NCBI RefSeq assembly: GCF_001658025.2
Contig: NZ_CP014007.2
Coordinates: 5,332,001-5,396,000, forward strand
Source: Kosakonia oryzae
GTDB taxonomy: Bacteria; Pseudomonadota; Gammaproteobacteria; Enterobacterales; Enterobacteriaceae
Direction of reading: 5' to 3'
Length of the DNA stretch: 64,000 nucleotides
In this document: in pieces, positions 1-9,768 of the stretch
Position numbering within the stretch: position 1 is the first letter of the stretch
How the letters are laid out: each line of letters begins with the position of its first letter
Notes under the pieces: generated by a model
Told to the model about the DNA's origin: nothing
The model's database searches: none
Seen by the model: only the letters and a program-made list of their open reading frames with translations
Translations under genes and position numbers: made by a program

Positions 1-808
1 GCCGTCCACTGCGTATTCTGGCGTCGGCAAAGTGAAAAACCCCGGCGTGCCGCTGGTGGCGATCAATACCACAGCCGGAACCGCAGCGGAAATGACCAGT
101 AATGCCGTGATCATCGACTCAGCGCGACAGGTCAAAGAGGTGATTATCGACCCCAACATTATCCCGGATATCGCCGTTGATGATGCCAGCGTGATGCTGG
201 AAATCCCCGCATCGGTAACAGCCGCCACCGGCATGGATGCGCTGACGCACGCGGTAGAAGCCTATGTTTCTGTCGGCGCGCATCCGTTAACCGACGCCAA
301 CGCGCTGGAAGCGATTCGCCTGATCAATCTGTGGCTGCCGAAAGCGGTGGATGACGGGCATAACCTCGAAGCGCGTGAGCAGATGGCTTATGGCCAGTAT
401 CTTGCCGGGATGGCGTTTAACAGCGCCGGTCTTGGCCTGGTGCATGCGCTGGCGCATCAACCGGGCGCAACGCACAACCTGCCGCACGGCGTATGCAATG
501 CCATCCTGCTGCCGATCATCGAAAACTTTAATCGCCCGAATGCTGTTACCCGTTTCGCCCGCGTTGCGCAGGCAATGGGCGTCGATACCAAAGGGATGAG
601 CGATGAAGCCGCCAGTATGGAGGCGATCAACGCCATTCGCGCGCTCAGTACGCGCGTGGGCATTCCTTCCGGTTTCAGCAAACTGGGCGTGACCAAAGCG
701 GATATCGAAGGCTGGCTGGACAAAGCGCTGGCCGATCCGTGCGCGCCGTGCAACCCGCGAACCGCCAGCCGCGATGAAGTCCGCGAGCTGTATCTGGAGG
801 CGTTATGA
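1..808 (+). CDS. Iron-dependent alcohol dehydrogenase, FucO/YiaY-like lactaldehyde reductase (5' truncated by window edge)
   Basis: Group III iron-containing alcohol dehydrogenase. The open frame runs from the window edge, so the N-terminal nucleotide-binding part is missing. Visible family signatures are [10 protein letters not shown] (cofactor binding), [13 protein letters not shown] (metal-ligand Asp/His segment) and [18 protein letters not shown], which carries the remaining histidine ligands. The sequence resembles both FucO and YiaY of E. coli. Its stop overlaps the rhaM start (ATGA), so it is co-translated with the rhamnose mutarotase gene. This supports reduction of L-lactaldehyde, the product of rhamnulose-1-phosphate aldolase, to 1,2-propanediol. 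E. coli K-12 has no such gene at its rha locus. The family is certain; the substrate is inferred from context. Confidence 0.88.
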   Translation, partial: PSTAYSGVGKVKNPGVPLVAINTTAGTAAEMTSNAVIIDSARQVKEVIIDPNIIPDIAVDDASVMLEIPASVTAATGMDALTHAVEAYVSVGAHPLTDANALEAIRLINLWLPKAVDDGHNLEAREQMAYGQYLAGMAFNSAGLGLVHALAHQPGATHNLPHGVCNAILLPIIENFNRPNAVTRFARVAQAMGVDTKGMSDEAASMEAINAIRALSTRVGIPSGFSKLGVTKADIEGWLDKALADPCAPCNPRTASRDEVRELYLEAL

Positions 809-1119
809 TCCGTAAAGCCTTTGTGATGCAGGTCAATCCTGAGGCCCATGAAGAGTATGAACGTCGCCATAATCCCATCTGGCCGGAGCTGGAAGCGGCG
901 CTGAAAGAGGGTGGCGCGCACCATTACGCCATTTATCTCGATAAAGCGCGTAACCTGCTGTTTGCCACGGTGGAAATTGAGTCTGAAGAGCGCTGGAACG
1001 CGGTCGCCCGCACCGAAGTTTGCCAGCGCTGGTGGAAATATATGCGCGACGTGATGCCCGCCAACCCGGATAACAGCCCGGTCAGCGCGGAGCTGAAAGA
1101 AGTGTTTTACCTGGCCTGA
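805..1119 (+). CDS. rhaM: L-rhamnose mutarotase
   Basis: 104 aa, the normal length of RhaM, which interconverts the anomers of L-rhamnose so that rhamnose isomerase receives its preferred form. The catalytic-type residues Tyr18 and His22 sit in YERRHNPIW, and the Trp pair in CQRWWKYM lines the sugar pocket in the known E. coli structure. The ATG overlaps the stop of the upstream dehydrogenase by 4 bp, which indicates translational coupling. It is the last gene of what looks like a rhamnose operon continuing left of the window. A perfect hairpin without a T-run follows. Confidence 0.95.
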   Translation: MIRKAFVMQVNPEAHEEYERRHNPIWPELEAALKEGGAHHYAIYLDKARNLLFATVEIESEERWNAVARTEVCQRWWKYMRDVMPANPDNSPVSAELKEVFYLA

Positions 1120-1125
1120 CGTGAT

Positions 1126-1153
1126 CCATCCCCTTCATAAACGAAGGGGATGG
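1126..1153 (+). terminator. Hairpin after rhaM, possible terminator
   Basis: Perfect 11-bp inverted repeat (CCATCCCCTTC / GAAGGGGATGG) with a 6-nt loop, between the convergent rhaM and XRE-cupin genes. There is no T-run on either strand, so intrinsic termination may be weak; it could instead protect mRNA 3' ends. Confidence 0.5.
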
Positions 1154-1158
1154 CAAGA

Positions 1159-1707
1159 TTAATTCTGTTCCGCCACTAAAATCGCCTGCGTATCCGGTTC
1201 CAACGCTTTAAAAATATGTTCCTGATCCGCCGGATAGCAGATGTAATCCCCTTCCCCTAACTCTTCCGGCGCTTCCGTTAACCCCACCAGCGCACGCCCC
1301 TGCGTCACAATAATATGCTCGACAGAACCCTGCGGATGAGGATGTGAAATACGATCGGCGCCCGGTTGCGTCAGCAGCAGGTAGATATCGCGTCGTGCAC
1401 CTGGCGGGCAGGCAGCCAGTAAAATCGCCTGATAGTTCGCCTGTTCAGCAATCACTTTGGTGCCTTCGCCGCGGCGAATTACCTGTGTTTTCGGGCTTTG
1501 TGGTTCCAGCAGGCGGGCAAAGGGAATATCCAGCGCCACGCACAGCGCCCACAATGTTTCCAGGCTGGGATTGCCATTCCCGGCTTCCAGTTGTGACAGC
1601 GTGGATTTGGCGATCCCGGCACGGCGGGCAATTTCAGCCAGCGAAAGCCCGGTTCGCTGACGCTCGCGCACCAGACTTTTGGCTATGATGCTAATTGGTT
1701 GTGTCAT
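1159..1707 (-). CDS. XRE-family transcriptional regulator with C-terminal cupin domain
   Basis: 182 aa from the chosen ATG at 1707; an in-frame TTG four codons upstream is less likely. Residues about 10-65 form an XRE/Cro-type helix-turn-helix (LSLAEIARRAGIAKSTLSQL). A linker follows, then a cupin_2 barrel at about 105-170 (SHPHPQGSVEHIIV, EGDYICYPADQEHIF). This architecture binds DNA through the HTH and senses a small ligand through the cupin. It is divergent from azlCD, with CGTTC/GAACG repeats in the shared intergenic region, so it most likely controls azlCD and itself. The ligand is unknown; an amino acid or derivative would fit an AzlCD exporter. Confidence 0.85.
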   Translation of the reverse strand: MTQPISIIAKSLVRERQRTGLSLAEIARRAGIAKSTLSQLEAGNGNPSLETLWALCVALDIPFARLLEPQSPKTQVIRRGEGTKVIAEQANYQAILLAACPPGARRDIYLLLTQPGADRISHPHPQGSVEHIIVTQGRALVGLTEAPEELGEGDYICYPADQEHIFKALEPDTQAILVAEQN

Positions 1708-1720
1708 ACCCGACCCCAAA

Positions 1721-1746
1721 CGTTCATTTAAACGAACGAATCGTTC
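1721..1746. promoter_or_regulatory. Candidate operator for the XRE-cupin regulator
   Basis: The divergent intergenic region holds overlapping inverted repeats: CGTTC-N8-GAACG (1721-1738) and a perfect palindrome GAACGA-A-TCGTTC (1734-1746). A further ACGTTCGA lies at 1788-1795 close to the azlC start. A TATAAT at 1776-1781 is the likely azlC -10. The repeat positions suit a regulator acting on both divergent genes. The assignment to this regulator is inferred from position. Confidence 0.5.
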
Positions 1747-1810
1747 TTATTGAAAAACGATCCTGATGTGTTCATTATAATGGATAAACGTTCGATATGG
1801 CTAAAATGAG

Positions 1811-2473
1811 ATGTTTACACAACACTTCGCATCGCTAAAAGGCGATACCATCAAAGCAATATTCCTTGTTTGCCTGGCGGTCGGCGTCGTCGGCGTCTCC
1901 TACGGATCGCTGGCGATGGCTTACGGCTTTCCACTGTGGGTGCCGCTTGCGCTCTCCACGCTGGTACTGGCGGGCGCCAGCGAGTTTATGTTTATCGGGA
2001 TTGTCGCCAGCGGCGGTAATCCGTTGGCCGCCGCCATTGCCGGATTGCTGGTTAATGCCCGCCATATACCTTTTGGCGTCACGGTGCGTGAACTGGTCGG
2101 TCAGCGCGCGGCGGGATTTCTCGGCTGCCACATTATGAATGACGAAAGCGTGGTGTTCGGTTTGTCGCAACCCACGCCGGAACAGCGTAAAGCTGCTTAC
2201 TGGTTGTGCGGATTGGGCGTCGCGCTGCTGTGGCCTGCGGGTGTACTGGTCGGCGCGGCAGTTGGCACACTGTTACCCGCGCCGGAAACCATCGGGCTCG
2301 ACGCAGTATTCCCGGCGATCCTGCTGGCGCTGGTGTTACCGGCGCTGAAAAAACGCACCACGCTTATCCGCGCTTCCAGCGGCGCTCTGTTATCGCTGGC
2401 AACCGTTCCCTTCGCTCCGGTTGGCTTACCGGTGCTGCTCTCTTTACTGGGTTTACTGACGAGGAAGAAATAA
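1811..2473 (+). CDS. azlC: AzlC-family branched-chain amino acid exporter, large subunit
   Basis: 220 aa inner-membrane protein with several hydrophobic helices and AzlC/YgaZ features such as YGFPLWVPLALSTLVLAGASEF and GLLVNARHIPFG near residues 35-105. AzlC pairs with AzlD to export branched-chain or related amino acids (E. coli YgaZH exports valine). The stop codon overlaps the azlD start by one base (TAATG), so the two subunits are co-translated. It is transcribed divergently from the XRE-cupin regulator. The symbol follows the family; the exported amino acid is not known here. Confidence 0.85.
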   Translation: MFTQHFASLKGDTIKAIFLVCLAVGVVGVSYGSLAMAYGFPLWVPLALSTLVLAGASEFMFIGIVASGGNPLAAAIAGLLVNARHIPFGVTVRELVGQRAAGFLGCHIMNDESVVFGLSQPTPEQRKAAYWLCGLGVALLWPAGVLVGAAVGTLLPAPETIGLDAVFPAILLALVLPALKKRTTLIRASSGALLSLATVPFAPVGLPVLLSLLGLLTRKK

Positions 2474-2796
2474 TGGTCAGCGTTTCCTTAATTATCGGCG
2501 GCATCGCGGTTCTTTCCGTTGGCACGTATTTGATGCGCTTCGGCGGCGCAAAACTCGGCAGCAGGCTGGCGCTCTCAGAGCACTCACAGGCACTACTTTC
2601 CGATGCGGCAACGACGCTGTTGTTCGCGGTCGCGCTGGCGGCCATGCTCTACGAAGGGGATCATTTTGCCGGAATGGCACGTGTGCTGGGCGTGCTGTTT
2701 GCCCTTTTCCTGGCCTGGCGAAAGATGCCGCTCATTGTGGTGATCATCTCGGCGGCTGTGGTGACGGCGCTGTTGCGCCTGGCGGGTATGCATTAA
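2473..2796 (+). CDS. azlD: AzlD-family exporter, small subunit
   Basis: 107 aa, start ATG inside the azlC stop codon, preceded by GAGGAAG as ribosome binding site within azlC. Three to four hydrophobic segments fill almost the whole chain, as in AzlD/YgaH. The MRFGGAKLG segment near residue 18 and LAWRKMPLIVVIISAAVVTA near the end are typical. It is expected to form the export complex with AzlC. An in-frame reading extends far upstream into azlC, but overlap and family length support the short form. Confidence 0.82.
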   Translation: MVSVSLIIGGIAVLSVGTYLMRFGGAKLGSRLALSEHSQALLSDAATTLLFAVALAAMLYEGDHFAGMARVLGVLFALFLAWRKMPLIVVIISAAVVTALLRLAGMH

Positions 2797-2818
2797 AAAA
2801 AAAGCGCCCGCAGGCGCT
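2795..2818. terminator. Intrinsic terminator between azlD and the BhsA-like gene
   Basis: AGCGCC-CGCA-GGCGCT stem-loop, flanked on the left by nine A residues (a T-run for minus-strand transcripts) and on the right by CTCTTT. It should stop the minus-strand small gene efficiently and azlD transcripts less so. Confidence 0.8.
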
Positions 2819-2837
2819 CTTTCGACAGTAGTGCAAT

Positions 2838-3050
2838 TTATTTGGTCAGCTCGGCAGTCATATGAACCTGGTTGCCGTTGTAAGCTTCGGTAATGTGGTA
2901 AGAAGAAGCGCCTGCCTGCTGAGCCTGAGCGGCGATTTGTGCTTCTGCACCGCTGAGAGTGGTGTCAGTTACGCTTACAGACTGAGCAGCGAAAGAACCG
3001 AAAGAAGCAGACAGAGCGATAACAGCGACAAAAGTTTTGATGCTTTTCAT
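2838..3050 (-). CDS. Small periplasmic YdgH/BhsA/McbA-like (DUF1471) protein
   Basis: 70 aa. A signal peptide (MKSIKTFVAVIALSASFGSFA) is followed by about 48 residues of the DUF1471 fold found in BhsA, McbA and YhcN. Members are periplasmic stress- or biofilm-related proteins in enterobacteria and are often multicopy. No gene of this family is known to me at this position in E. coli. A 15-bp palindrome (GAGGCAC-C-GTGCCTC, 3082-3096) lies about 30 bp upstream in the leader. The exact role is not predictable. Confidence 0.85.
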   Translation of the reverse strand: MKSIKTFVAVIALSASFGSFAAQSVSVTDTTLSGAEAQIAAQAQQAGASSYHITEAYNGNQVHMTAELTK

Positions 3051-3164
3051 GATATAAACCCTTTCATTAATTTGTTGGAGTGAGGCACCGTGCCTCGATG
3101 AAATAAATACTAGACCTGTTCACTCACAACAAAAAGCGGAAGGATTTGTTCTCATTTGTCAAAA

Positions 3165-4004
3165 TTATTGATTAACAATTAAACGCTGCGGATGAGTATA
3201 GATCGTCGCTCTGCCCGGCTTACAAAAACCAACCAGCGTCAGGTTGCAGCGTTCCGCCACTTCCACAGCCAGCGTTGTCGCCGCCGATACCGCAAACAGA
3301 ATTTCAACGCCGCACATCGCCGATTTTTGCACCATTTCATAGCTGGCGCGGCTGGACACCAGCACCGCACCGTGTTTCCACGTTTCACCTTCGCGCGCGC
3401 GATGACCAAGCAGCTTATCCAGCGCGACATGACGCCCTACATCTTCATGGCCGCCCGCCAGTTCGCCGGATGGCAACATCCACGCCGCCGCATGCGTACA
3501 ACCGGTTAACTGCCCGACAGGCTGAAAATCGGTTAAATGCGCCAGCCCGTTATCCAGTAACGCCAAATCAAAGCGCTGTGTGAACGGCAGCGGTGCTATC
3601 GGCTTGCCGATATCGTTGAGCTGCTCCACGCCGCACACGCCGCAGCCGGTTCGCCCGGCCAGCGCGCGCCGCCGCTCTTTTAGCCCCATAAAACGGCGGC
3701 TGGAGAGTTCGATTTGCACTTCGAGGCCGTTACAGGAAGGCACCACATCCATGCCGTAAATTTCCGCCGGGTTTTCGATAATCCCTTCGGATAACGAAAA
3801 GCCAATCGCAAACCATTCGAGATCTTTTGGCGAGGCCATCATCACCACATGGGAAATCCCGTTGTAGACCAGCGCGACAGGAACTTCTTCCGCCAGCATA
3901 TCCGGCTGTGTCTGCTGTAAATCGGTGCGTTTCCACAGGGAAACCTCACGGGCTCCTGTGATTGATGTTGCATTTTCGTGCTTTTTAGGGTGCAAATCGT
4001 TCAC
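3165..4004 (-). CDS. fdhD: Formate dehydrogenase accessory sulfurtransferase FdhD
   Basis: 279 aa. FdhD takes sulfur from IscS and passes it to the Mo-bisMGD cofactor, which activates formate dehydrogenases. The catalytic CGVCG motif is present with Cys121 and Cys124. GTG at 4004 is used as start and gives a length close to the E. coli protein (277 aa). The gene is divergent from fdoGHI-fdhE, whose product FdoG is one of its clients. The arrangement is the same as in E. coli. Confidence 0.96.
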   Translation of the reverse strand: MNDLHPKKHENATSITGAREVSLWKRTDLQQTQPDMLAEEVPVALVYNGISHVVMMASPKDLEWFAIGFSLSEGIIENPAEIYGMDVVPSCNGLEVQIELSSRRFMGLKERRRALAGRTGCGVCGVEQLNDIGKPIAPLPFTQRFDLALLDNGLAHLTDFQPVGQLTGCTHAAAWMLPSGELAGGHEDVGRHVALDKLLGHRAREGETWKHGAVLVSSRASYEMVQKSAMCGVEILFAVSAATTLAVEVAERCNLTLVGFCKPGRATIYTHPQRLIVNQ

Positions 4005-4244
4005 TTTGTCTTAACCGTTATCAAACAAGCGTACCAACTATATGGTATTCTTTGCGTATATCCCTTGGGGGAAAGAGGGAATAGCAGCCATTCTGAGGAA
4101 CTTACCGCAGAATTGGCCTACCCACATTGTAGTAATCTTCGTTGCTAATCCCCCCAGGATGAGGGATTACCAGCAATTCTGAACCTTTGCGAAAATCACC
4201 GCAAAGAAAAAACGATAAGAGTAATGTCGAACCAGGAGCAAACC
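4005..4244. promoter_or_regulatory. fdhD-fdoG divergent control region with imperfect direct repeat
   Basis: 240 bp without a gene. It contains an imperfect direct repeat of about 22 bp: GAGGGAATAGCAGCCATTCTGA near 4074 and GAGGGATTACCAGCAATTCTGA near 4162, 88 bp apart. A short inverted pair (AATCCC / GGGATT) lies around 4147-4171. The fdoG ribosome binding site is CCAGGAGCAAACC just before 4245. I could not assign a named transcription factor. Confidence 0.45.
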
Positions 4245-7200
4245 ATGCAGGTCAGCAGAAGGCAGTTCTTTAAGATCTGCGCTGGCGGTATGGCAGGAAC
4301 AACGGCTGCGGCATTGGGCTTTGCCCCCAATATCGCGCTTGCGGAAACACGGCAGTATAAGCTGCTGCGTACCCGTGAAACCCGTAATACCTGCACATAT
4401 TGTTCCGTCGGCTGTGGGCTGTTGATGTACAGCCTCGGCGACGGTGCCAAGAACGCCAAAGCGTCAATCTTTCATATCGAGGGTGACCCGGATCATCCGG
4501 TAAACCGTGGCGCGCTGTGCCCGAAAGGCGCAGGTCTGGTGGATTTCATCCACTCGGAAAGCCGCCTGAAATACCCGGAATACCGTGCGCCAGGCTCCGA
4601 TAAATGGCAGCGCATCACGTGGGATGATGCGTTTGACCGCATCGCGAAGCTGATTAAAGCCGACCGCGACGCCAACTTTATCGCGCAAAATGCCGCAGGC
4701 ACCACCGTCAACCGCTGGCTGAGCACCGGTATGCTGTGCGCATCCGCGTCCAGCAATGAAACTGGCTATTTAACGCAAAAATTTACCCGCGCACTCGGCA
4801 TGTTAGCCGTCGACAACCAGGCGCGTGTCTGACACGGACCAACGGTAGCAAGTCTTGCTCCAACATTTGGTCGCGGTGCGATGACCAACCACTGGGTCGA
4901 CATCAAGAACGCCAACCTTATCATTGTGATGGGTGGGAATGCGGCTGAAGCACATCCGGTGGGATTCCGCTGGGCGATGGAAGCCAAGATCCATAATGGC
5001 GCGAAGCTGATTGTTATCGATCCGCGCTTTACGCGTACCGCCTCTGTTGCGGATTTCTATACGCCGATTCGTTCCGGTACTGACATTGCCTTCCTGTCAG
5101 GCGTGTTGCTGTACCTGATGACCAACGAAAAATATAACCGCGAATATACCGAGGCCTATACCAACGCCAGCCTGATCGTGCGGGAAGATTATGGTTTCGA
5201 AGATGGCCTGTTCACCGGCTATGACGCGGATAAACGTAAATACGACAAAACCAGCTGGAACTACGAACTGGATGAGAAAGGTTTCGCCAAACGCGATACC
5301 ACGCTCACCCATCCGCGCTGCGTGTGGAACCTGCTGAAACAGCACGTCTCCCGCTATACGCCGGACGTGGTTGAAAACATCTGCGGGACGCCAAAAGCGG
5401 ATTTCCTGAAGGTGTGCGAATACATCGCCGAAACCAGCGTCCATGATAAAACTGCCTCGTTCCTCTATGCGCTGGGCTGGACACAGCACTCTGTCGGCGC
5501 GCAGAACATTCGCACCATGGCGATGATCCAGTTGCTGCTGGGGAACATGGGAATGGCTGGCGGCGGCGTAAACGCCCTGCGCGGTCACTCCAACATTCAG
5601 GGGCTGACGGACCTTGGCTTGCTGTCACAAAGCCTGCCGGGCTATATGACGCTGCCGAGTGAGAAACAGGCCGATCTCCAGACCTACCTTGCCGCCAACA
5701 CGCCGAAACCGTTGCTGGAAGGCCAGGTGAACTACTGGGGTAATTACCCGAAATTCTTCGTTTCGATGATGAAAGCCTTCTTTGGCGACAAAGCCACAGC
5801 GGAAAATAGCTGGGGCTTTGACTGGCTGCCGAAGTGGGACAAAAGTTACGACGTTCTGCAGTACTTCGACATGATGTACAAAGGCCAGGTGAACGGCTAT
5901 CTGTGCCAGGGCTTTAACCCGGTGGCCTCGTTCCCGAACAAGAACAAGGTCGTGGCATCGCTGTCGAAACTGAAGTTCCTGGTGACCATCGATCCGCTGA
6001 ACACCGAAACCTCGACCTTCTGGCAAAACCACGGCGAGTCGAACGATGTCGATCCAGCGAAAATCCAGACCGAAGTGTTCCGCCTGCCTTCAACCTGCTT
6101 CGCCGAAGAGAACGGTTCGATCGTGAACTCCGGCCGCTGGTTGCAATGGCACTGGAAAGGCGCTGACGGCCCGGGCGAAGCAGTGACCGATGGCGAGATC
6201 CTCGCCGGTATCTTTACACGTCTGCGTAAGTTGTATGCCGAAGAGGGCGGTGTGTGCCCGGAACCGGTGCTGAATATGACCTGGAACTACTCCACCCCGA
6301 ACGAACCGGCATCGGAAGAAGTGGCGATGGAGAGCAACGGTAAAGCACTGGCAGACATTATCGACCCGGCAACGGGCGCAGTGATCGTCAAAAAAGGCCA
6401 GCAGCTTAGCTCGTTTGCTCAACTGCGCGATGACGGCACCACCTCCAGTGGTTGCTGGATCTTCGCCGGTAGCTGGACGCCGGATGGCAACCAGATGGCA
6501 CGTCGCGATAACGCCGATCCGTCAGGCCTTGGCAATACGCTGGGCTGGGCGTGGGCATGGCCGCTTAACCGCCGCATTCTTTACAACCGTGCTTCGGCCG
6601 ATCCGCAGGGTAAACCGTGGGATCCGAAGCGTCAGTTGCTGAAGTGGGACGGTGCGAAGTGGGGCGGCGTGGATATTCCGGACTACAGCACTGCCGCGCC
6701 AGGCAGCAATGTTGGGCCGTTTATCATGCAGCCGGAAGGGATGGGTCGCCTGTTTGCTATCGATAAGATGGCAGAAGGGCCGTTCCCGGAACACTACGAG
6801 CCGTTTGAAACGCCGCTGGGCACTAACCCGCTGCACCCGAACGTCGTATCCAACCCGGCAGCCCGCGTCTTTAAAGACGATATGGAAGCCATGGGTAAAG
6901 CGGATAAATTCCCGTATGTCGGCACCACTTACCGTCTGACCGAGCACTTCCACTACTGGACCAAGCACGCGCTGCTTAACGCTATCGCGCAGCCGGAACA
7001 GTTTGTGGAGATCGGTGAGAAGCTGGCGGGCAAACTGGGCATCGTTCAGGGTGATACGGTTCGTGTCTCCTCCAACCGTGGCTATATCAAAGCCAAAGCG
7101 GTGGTGACCAAGCGTATCCGCACGCTGAAAGTGAACGGCAAAGATGTCGATACCATCGGTATTCCTATTCACTGGGGTTATGAAGGTGTGGCGAAGAAAG

Positions 7201-7295
7201 GCTTTATCGCCAATACGTTAACGCCGTTCGTCGGCGATGCGAACACCCAAACGCCGGAGTTCAAGGCGTTCCTGGTGAATGTGGAAAAGGTGTAA
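4245..7295 (+). CDS. fdoG: Formate dehydrogenase-O catalytic subunit, selenoprotein
   Basis: 1016 aa when the TGA at 4830-4832 is read as selenocysteine (residue 196), the E. coli FdoG length and position. Oxidises formate to CO2 in the periplasm, with electrons passing to FdoH, FdoI and menaquinone/ubiquinone. The N-terminus has a twin-arginine signal (SRRQFFK, residues 4-10). A [4Fe-4S] site is formed by Cys50, Cys53, Cys57 and Cys92. The rest is the Mo-bisMGD oxidoreductase domain. ATG at 4245 is chosen over an in-frame ATG at 4224 because it matches the known N-terminus and has a better ribosome site. Without recoding, the gene would look like two ORFs (to 4832 and from 4881). Confidence 0.97.
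4830..4870 (+). other. Selenocysteine codon and downstream SECIS hairpin
   Basis: TGA in the context GTC-TGA-CACGG, followed by a potential stem around GGTAGCAAGTCTTGCTCC (about 4849-4866), the place and form of the bacterial SECIS element bound by SelB. The frame is conserved on both sides and the flanking protein matches FdoG. Confidence 0.85.
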
Positions 7296-7307
7296 CGGAG
7301 ACGACTT

Positions 7308-8210
7308 ATGGCTTATCAATCGCAAGACATCATCCGTCGTTCCGCAACTAACGGCTTCACGCCCGCGCCACAGGCGCGGGATCACCAGCAGGAAGTGGCG
7401 AAACTTATCGACGTCACCACCTGTATTGGCTGTAAAGCCTGTCAGGTGGCCTGTTCCGAGTGGAACGACATCCGTGATGAAGTGGGACATAACGTCGGGG
7501 TGTATGACAACCCGGCGGATCTGACCGCGAAATCCTGGACAGTTATGCGCTTCTCGGAAGTGGAACAGAACGACAAACTGGAGTGGCTGATCCGTAAAGA
7601 TGGCTGCATGCACTGCGCCGATCCTGGCTGCCTGAAAGCATGTCCGTCAGAAGGGGCTATCATTCAGTATGCCAACGGCATTGTCGACTTCCAGTCTGAG
7701 CAGTGCATCGGTTGCGGTTACTGCATCGCCGGTTGCCCGTTCGATGTACCGCGTCTGAACCCGGAAGACAACCGCGTCTACAAATGTACGCTGTGCGTCG
7801 ACCGTGTCACCGTGGGCCAGGAACCGGCATGCGTGAAAACCTGCCCGACCGGCGCTATCCACTTTGGCTCCAAAGAGGATATGAAAACCCTCGCTGGCGA
7901 ACGCGTCGCGGAGCTGAAAACCCGCGGTTATGATAACGCCGGGCTGTACGATCCGGCGGGCGTTGGCGGAACACATGTGATGTACGTGCTGCATCACGCC
8001 GACAAGCCGAATCTGTATCACGGCCTGCCGGAGAATCCGCAGATCAGCGAAACCGTGAAGTTCTGGAAAGGCATCTGGAAACCGCTTGCGGCGGTCGGCT
8101 TTGCAGCGACCTTCGCAGCCAGCATCTTCCACTATGTCGGTGTCGGTCCGAACCGTGCAGAAGAGGAAGACGATAACCTGCATGAAGAGAAAGACGAGGT
8201 GCGCAAATGA
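7308..8210 (+). CDS. fdoH: Formate dehydrogenase-O iron-sulfur subunit
   Basis: 300 aa. Ferredoxin-like electron-transfer subunit with four cysteine clusters ligating four [4Fe-4S] centres: [11 protein letters not shown] near residue 43, [13 protein letters not shown] near 100, [14 protein letters not shown] near 133 and CTLCVDR...CVKTCP near 160-180. A single C-terminal membrane helix (about 257-280) anchors it on the periplasmic side. It starts 12 bp after fdoG and overlaps fdoI by 4 bp (ATGA). It relays electrons from FdoG to haem b in FdoI. Confidence 0.97.
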   Translation: MAYQSQDIIRRSATNGFTPAPQARDHQQEVAKLIDVTTCIGCKACQVACSEWNDIRDEVGHNVGVYDNPADLTAKSWTVMRFSEVEQNDKLEWLIRKDGCMHCADPGCLKACPSEGAIIQYANGIVDFQSEQCIGCGYCIAGCPFDVPRLNPEDNRVYKCTLCVDRVTVGQEPACVKTCPTGAIHFGSKEDMKTLAGERVAELKTRGYDNAGLYDPAGVGGTHVMYVLHHADKPNLYHGLPENPQISETVKFWKGIWKPLAAVGFAATFAASIFHYVGVGPNRAEEEDDNLHEEKDEVRK

Positions 8211-8842
8211 AAAAACGTGACACCATCGTGCGCTACACGGCACCGGAGCGCATTAACCACTGGGTCACCGCCTTCTGCTTCGTGCTGGCGGCGGTGAGCG
8301 GGCTGGGGTTTTTCTTCCCCTCCTTCAACTGGTTAATGGGGATTCTCGGTACGCCGCAGCTGGCGCGCATTCTCCATCCGTTCGTCGGCGTGGTGATGTT
8401 TGCGTCGTTTATCATCATGTTTTTCCGCTACTGGCACCATAACCTCATCACCAGGGATGATATCTTTTGGGCGAAGAATATTCGTAAGATTGTCGTCAAT
8501 GAGGAAGTAGGCGACACCGGGCGATATAACTTCGGTCAGAAATGCGTCTTCTGGGCGGCGATTATTTTCCTGGTGTTGCTACTGGTAAGCGGCGTGGTTA
8601 TCTGGCGCCCTTACTTCGCGCCAGCGTTCCCTATTCCGCTAATCCGATTAGCGCTGATGGTGCATTCATTTGCCGCAGTCGCGTTAATTGTGGTTATTAT
8701 GGTGCATATTTACGCCGCCCTGTGGGTTAAAGGCACCATAACCGCAATGGTGGAAGGCTGGGTCACCAGTACGTGGGCGAAGAAACATCACCCGCGCTGG
8801 TACCGGGAAGTTCGCAAGACAACGGAAAAATCGACTGAATGA
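8207..8842 (+). CDS. fdoI: Formate dehydrogenase-O cytochrome b556 subunit
   Basis: 211 aa, the same length as E. coli FdoI. Four membrane helices with haem-ligand-type histidines ([10 protein letters not shown] near the start, [20 protein letters not shown] and MVHIYAALW). It receives electrons from FdoH and reduces quinone at the cytoplasmic side, completing the redox loop. The start overlaps the fdoH stop and the stop overlaps the fdhE start, so the three genes are translationally coupled. Confidence 0.97.
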   Translation: MKKRDTIVRYTAPERINHWVTAFCFVLAAVSGLGFFFPSFNWLMGILGTPQLARILHPFVGVVMFASFIIMFFRYWHHNLITRDDIFWAKNIRKIVVNEEVGDTGRYNFGQKCVFWAAIIFLVLLLVSGVVIWRPYFAPAFPIPLIRLALMVHSFAAVALIVVIMVHIYAALWVKGTITAMVEGWVTSTWAKKHHPRWYREVRKTTEKSTE

Positions 8843-9768
8843 GTATTCGCATAATCCCGCAAGATGAGCTGGAGAAGAGCGATAAACGCACGGCGGAAGT
8901 TATTCCGCCGTTATTATTCCCCAGACTGAAAAATCTCTACAACCGCCGCGCAGAGCGTCTGCGCGAACTTGCAGAGAGTAACCCGCTGGGTGATTACCTG
9001 CGTTTTGCTGCGCTTATCGCCCATGCCCAGGAAGTGGTGCTGTACGACCACCCCTTGCAAATCGACCTGACAGCGCGCATTAAAGAAGCCGCTGAAGAGG
9101 GTAAACCGCCGCTCGATATTCACGTGCTGCCGCGTGATACGCACTGGCACAAGCTGCTGCATTCGCTCATCGCCGAGCTGAAGCCGGAGATGAGTGGCCC
9201 GGCGCTGGCGGTCATTGAGAACCTTGAAAAGGCCTCCGCGCAGGAGCTGGAAGCGATGGCCAGCGCGCTATTTGCTGCTGATTTCGCCGCGGTGAGCAGC
9301 GATAAATCGCCGTTTATCTGGGCTGCGCTGTCGCTCTACTGGGCGCAAATGGCCAGCCTGATCCCAGGGAAAGCCCGTGCTGAATATGGTGAACAACGCC
9401 AGTTCTGCCCGGTTTGCGGCGCTATGCCGGTTTCCAGCGTGGTACATATCGGCACAACGCAGGGGCTGCGTTACCTGCACTGCAATCTGTGCGAAACCGA
9501 ATGGCACGTGGTGCGCGTCAAATGTAGCAACTGCGAGCAGACCCGCGATCTGCACTACTGGTCGCTGGATAATGAGCAGGCAGCCATTAAAGCCGAAAGC
9601 TGCGGCGACTGCGGCACTTACCTGAAGATCCTGTACCAGGAAAAAGACCCGAACGTCGAACCGGTGGCCGATGATTTAGCTTCGCTGGTGCTCGATGCCC
9701 GCATGGAGCAGGAAGGTTTCGCCCGTAGCTCCATCAACCCGTTCCTCTTCCCGGGCGAAGGGGAATAA
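8839..9768 (+). CDS. fdhE: Formate dehydrogenase accessory protein FdhE
   Basis: 309 aa cytoplasmic rubredoxin-like protein needed for maturation of respiratory formate dehydrogenases, binding the catalytic subunits before export. CxxC pairs typical of the family are visible in [22 protein letters not shown] and CGDCGTY between about residues 190 and 260. The ATG overlaps the fdoI stop by 4 bp, making it the fourth gene of the fdoGHI-fdhE operon. Confidence 0.96.
   Translation: MSIRIIPQDELEKSDKRTAEVIPPLLFPRLKNLYNRRAERLRELAESNPLGDYLRFAALIAHAQEVVLYDHPLQIDLTARIKEAAEEGKPPLDIHVLPRDTHWHKLLHSLIAELKPEMSGPALAVIENLEKASAQELEAMASALFAADFAAVSSDKSPFIWAALSLYWAQMASLIPGKARAEYGEQRQFCPVCGAMPVSSVVHIGTTQGLRYLHCNLCETEWHVVRVKCSNCEQTRDLHYWSLDNEQAAIKAESCGDCGTYLKILYQEKDPNVEPVADDLASLVLDARMEQEGFARSSINPFLFPGEGE

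Noticed and set aside
4224-4881. Apparent nonsense mutation splitting fdoG into two frames
   Set aside because: The TGA at 4830-4832 falls exactly at the selenocysteine position (residue 196) and is followed by a SECIS-type hairpin; the protein continues in the same frame.
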